From Anaerolineae bacterium (lineage in GTDB: Bacteria; Chloroflexota; Anaerolineae; Aggregatilineales; Phototrophicaceae): a stretch of DNA of 42,409 nucleotides. The stretch covers positions 1 through 42,409 of the forward strand of contig JAJEFB010000003.1 of the NCBI GenBank assembly GCA_022820665.1, written 5' to 3'. This document shows positions 41,554-42,409 of this stretch, piece after piece. The notes below the pieces were generated by a model. It was not told the origin of the DNA, did not search any database, and was given only the letters and a program-made list of their open reading frames with translations. Made by a program: the position numbers and the translations under genes. Numbering within the stretch: the first letter of the stretch is position 1; each line of letters begins with the position of its first letter.

Positions 41554-41837
41554 AGCCCGTAGCTTAACGCATGCGAGCGTTGTTCACCACTACCAGTTGT
41601 GTATCCGTTTCGGTTGAAATACATTTAGCCGATCCGCGACATGGGATTCTTCAGCGAAAACAGGAACGGGGTTGTTCGGGGCGATCGCTCGGTGAAGCGC
41701 AAAGTGTCCTCAAATGCTGGGAAAATACCCTCATTTTGCCCCCTATTTGGGTAACAGTATAGATACAGTATGTATACGGAGGGGGGGGTATCCCCGGCAC
41801 ATTTTTTATTCACCACAGAGGCACAGAGAGCACAGAG

Positions 41838-41892
41838 GGGCGAGCCGCCGCTGCGCGTAGACACAGCAGGTCGCTCGCCCGTACAGTGTTTT
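41838..41892. repeat. 55-bp direct repeat, copy 1, with GCGTAGACA hairpin
   Basis: Matches 42095-42149 at 54 of 55 positions. Its ends GGGCGAGC and GCTCGCCC (41838-41845 and 41873-41880) are inverted, and inside is GCTG-CGCGTAGACA-CAGC. Confidence 0.8.
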
Positions 41893-41933
41893 GCGCTTTG
41901 GCGGGCGACCTGATAGGTCGCGTAGAGGTATTC

Positions 41934-41995
41934 AACCCCCTCTAAATCTCCCCCCATTGCAATGGGTCGCGTAGACACTGACCTACGGGGGAGAC
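41934..41995. repeat. C/G-rich repeat with GCGTAGACA hairpin
   Basis: CCCCCTCTAAATCTCCCCCC followed by GGTC-GCGTAGACACT-GACC and then CTACGGGGGAGA. It has the same arrangement as 28818-28945, so one dispersed element family. Confidence 0.6.
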
Positions 41996-42094
41996 TTGGT
42001 CGCGCCGCGAGAGCTCTCCTTTTCTGACGTTTCGGGTCGCGTAGGGCGCGCGGGTCGCGCAGACACTGACCGCCGACACTGAGGGGTATGATCT

Positions 42095-42149
42095 GGGCGA
42101 GCCACCGCTGCGCGTAGACACAGCAGGTCGCTCGCCCGTACAGTGTTTT
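42095..42149. repeat. 55-bp direct repeat, copy 2, with GCGTAGACA hairpin
   Basis: One mismatch (A for G) from 41838-41892. Between the copies lies a GGTC-GCGCAGACACT-GACC hairpin (about 42050-42070). Confidence 0.8.
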
Positions 42150-42266
42150 CGCCATAAATGAAGCAGGGGGCAAGGGAAGTCCAGGGAGGGACCGGTGAAT
42201 TGGGATCTATAGCGAACCCTGACGAAGCAGGGCGCCGCGGATGGCGATCATGGCGACTTTGGCAGA

Positions 42267-42409
42267 TCAACGCGCCTTGGGCTTTGTTTTATGGCGACGT
42301 CTTTTTTGCGCTTTGCGGCGCTTGTCAGATCCCGCCAGAATTGCTCGATGGCGACGTTTCCCAGACGCTTTGGGGCGCTTGCCGGAATGCGCCGGTTTTG
42401 ACTCGCTGT
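42267..42409 (-). CDS. Basic C-terminus of a gene cut by the window edge
   Basis: On the minus strand, 46 codons are open from the window end to a TGA at 42267-42269. The translation is Lys/Arg-rich throughout, for example SGKRPKASGKRRH and RRKAQKRRRHKTKPKAR. Such a tail is typical of nucleic-acid-binding proteins (RNA helicase or histone-like ends). The other minus-strand frames give ordinary or interrupted sequence. Because GC-rich DNA can mimic this, the call is tentative. Confidence 0.4.
   Translation of the reverse strand, partial: SESKPAHSGKRPKASGKRRHRAILAGSDKRRKAQKRRRHKTKPKAR

Larger units (their letters stand above)
41536..42266. other. 730-bp spacer filled with repeats
   Basis: No convincing gene. 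From left to right it holds the possible operator, a G-run (AGGGGGGG near 41781), a CCACAGAGGCACAGAGAGCAC motif of a kind widespread in bacterial spacers (41808-41840), two 55-bp direct repeats, a C/G-rich inverted repeat and several hairpins with a GCGTAGACA core. The frames across it are shadows of repeats. Confidence 0.6.

Noticed and set aside
1..42409. tRNA, rRNA or known riboswitch
   Set aside because: Reading both strands by eye I saw no cloverleaf with conserved TTCRA loop and no rRNA; an automated scan would be needed to be certain.

Overview
The window is about 42 kb of GC-rich bacterial chromosome with no rRNA, tRNA or CRISPR array that I can see. Gene content suggests Chloroflexota, probably an Anaerolineae-like heterotroph: a Uma2-family nuclease, a retropepsin-like protein with a small overlapping partner, a YfhO-type membrane protein, large sugar-acid catabolic clusters with a MalFGK-type importer, BMP-family binding proteins, and frequent short palindromic intergenic repeats. 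This placement rests on gene style only, since there is no marker gene to fix it.

Left part (1-19.5 kb). The edge cuts an IS5-like transposase on the minus strand. Then come thpR (RNA 2',3'-cyclic phosphodiesterase), an MFS exporter, an orphan protein, a HpcH/HpaI aldolase, a lower-GC type II restriction-modification pair, a group III phosphofructokinase with an unusual GGGGT nucleotide loop, a Uma2 protein, trmH, and an EEP-family phosphatase or nuclease. Next is a run of overlapping plus-strand genes: cysteine hydrolase, GNAT acetyltransferase, glycosyltransferase and YfhO-like membrane protein. A three-gene operon follows (double SRPBCC protein, BtrH-like protein, VOC protein), then the retropepsin pair, a twin REP-like palindrome and an MBL-fold hydrolase.

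Middle (19.5-31.3 kb). One minus-strand catabolic locus holds an IclR regulator, a carbohydrate ABC importer (binding protein, two permeases, ATPase), an SDR, a HpcH/HpaI aldolase, an Ldh-family dehydrogenase, a sugar isomerase-like TIM barrel, a zinc alcohol dehydrogenase, a beta-keto-acid cleavage enzyme (BKACE) and an amidohydrolase. Many of these genes overlap or nearly touch. The layout reads as import of a sugar-like compound, oxidation to a keto acid and carbon-carbon cleavage. I cannot match it to one named pathway.

Right part (31.2-42.4 kb). Three gene types lie side by side, each as a tandem duplicate: secreted proteins with an SH3b domain, a repeated CC-x5-C module and a C-terminal HEACH metallopeptidase-like motif; orphan BMP-family binding proteins, one ending in a His/Asp/Glu tail; and small coiled-coil proteins with a C-terminal membrane segment. 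The first duplication carried along a broken copy of the start of the iclR gene and a near-identical promoter. A nearly identical terminator hairpin recurs three times. A lone phage-tail-like gene and another small membrane coiled-coil protein follow. A dehydratase/aldehyde dehydrogenase pair (route to 2-oxoglutarate through 2-oxoglutarate semialdehyde) comes next. The window ends in about 730 bp of repeat-filled spacer and the basic C-terminus of a cut-off gene.

The most promising undescribed material is the Cys-module/HExxH protein pair and its duplicated unit, the BKACE-containing sugar locus, and the family of tiny hairpins sharing a GCGTAGACA core.
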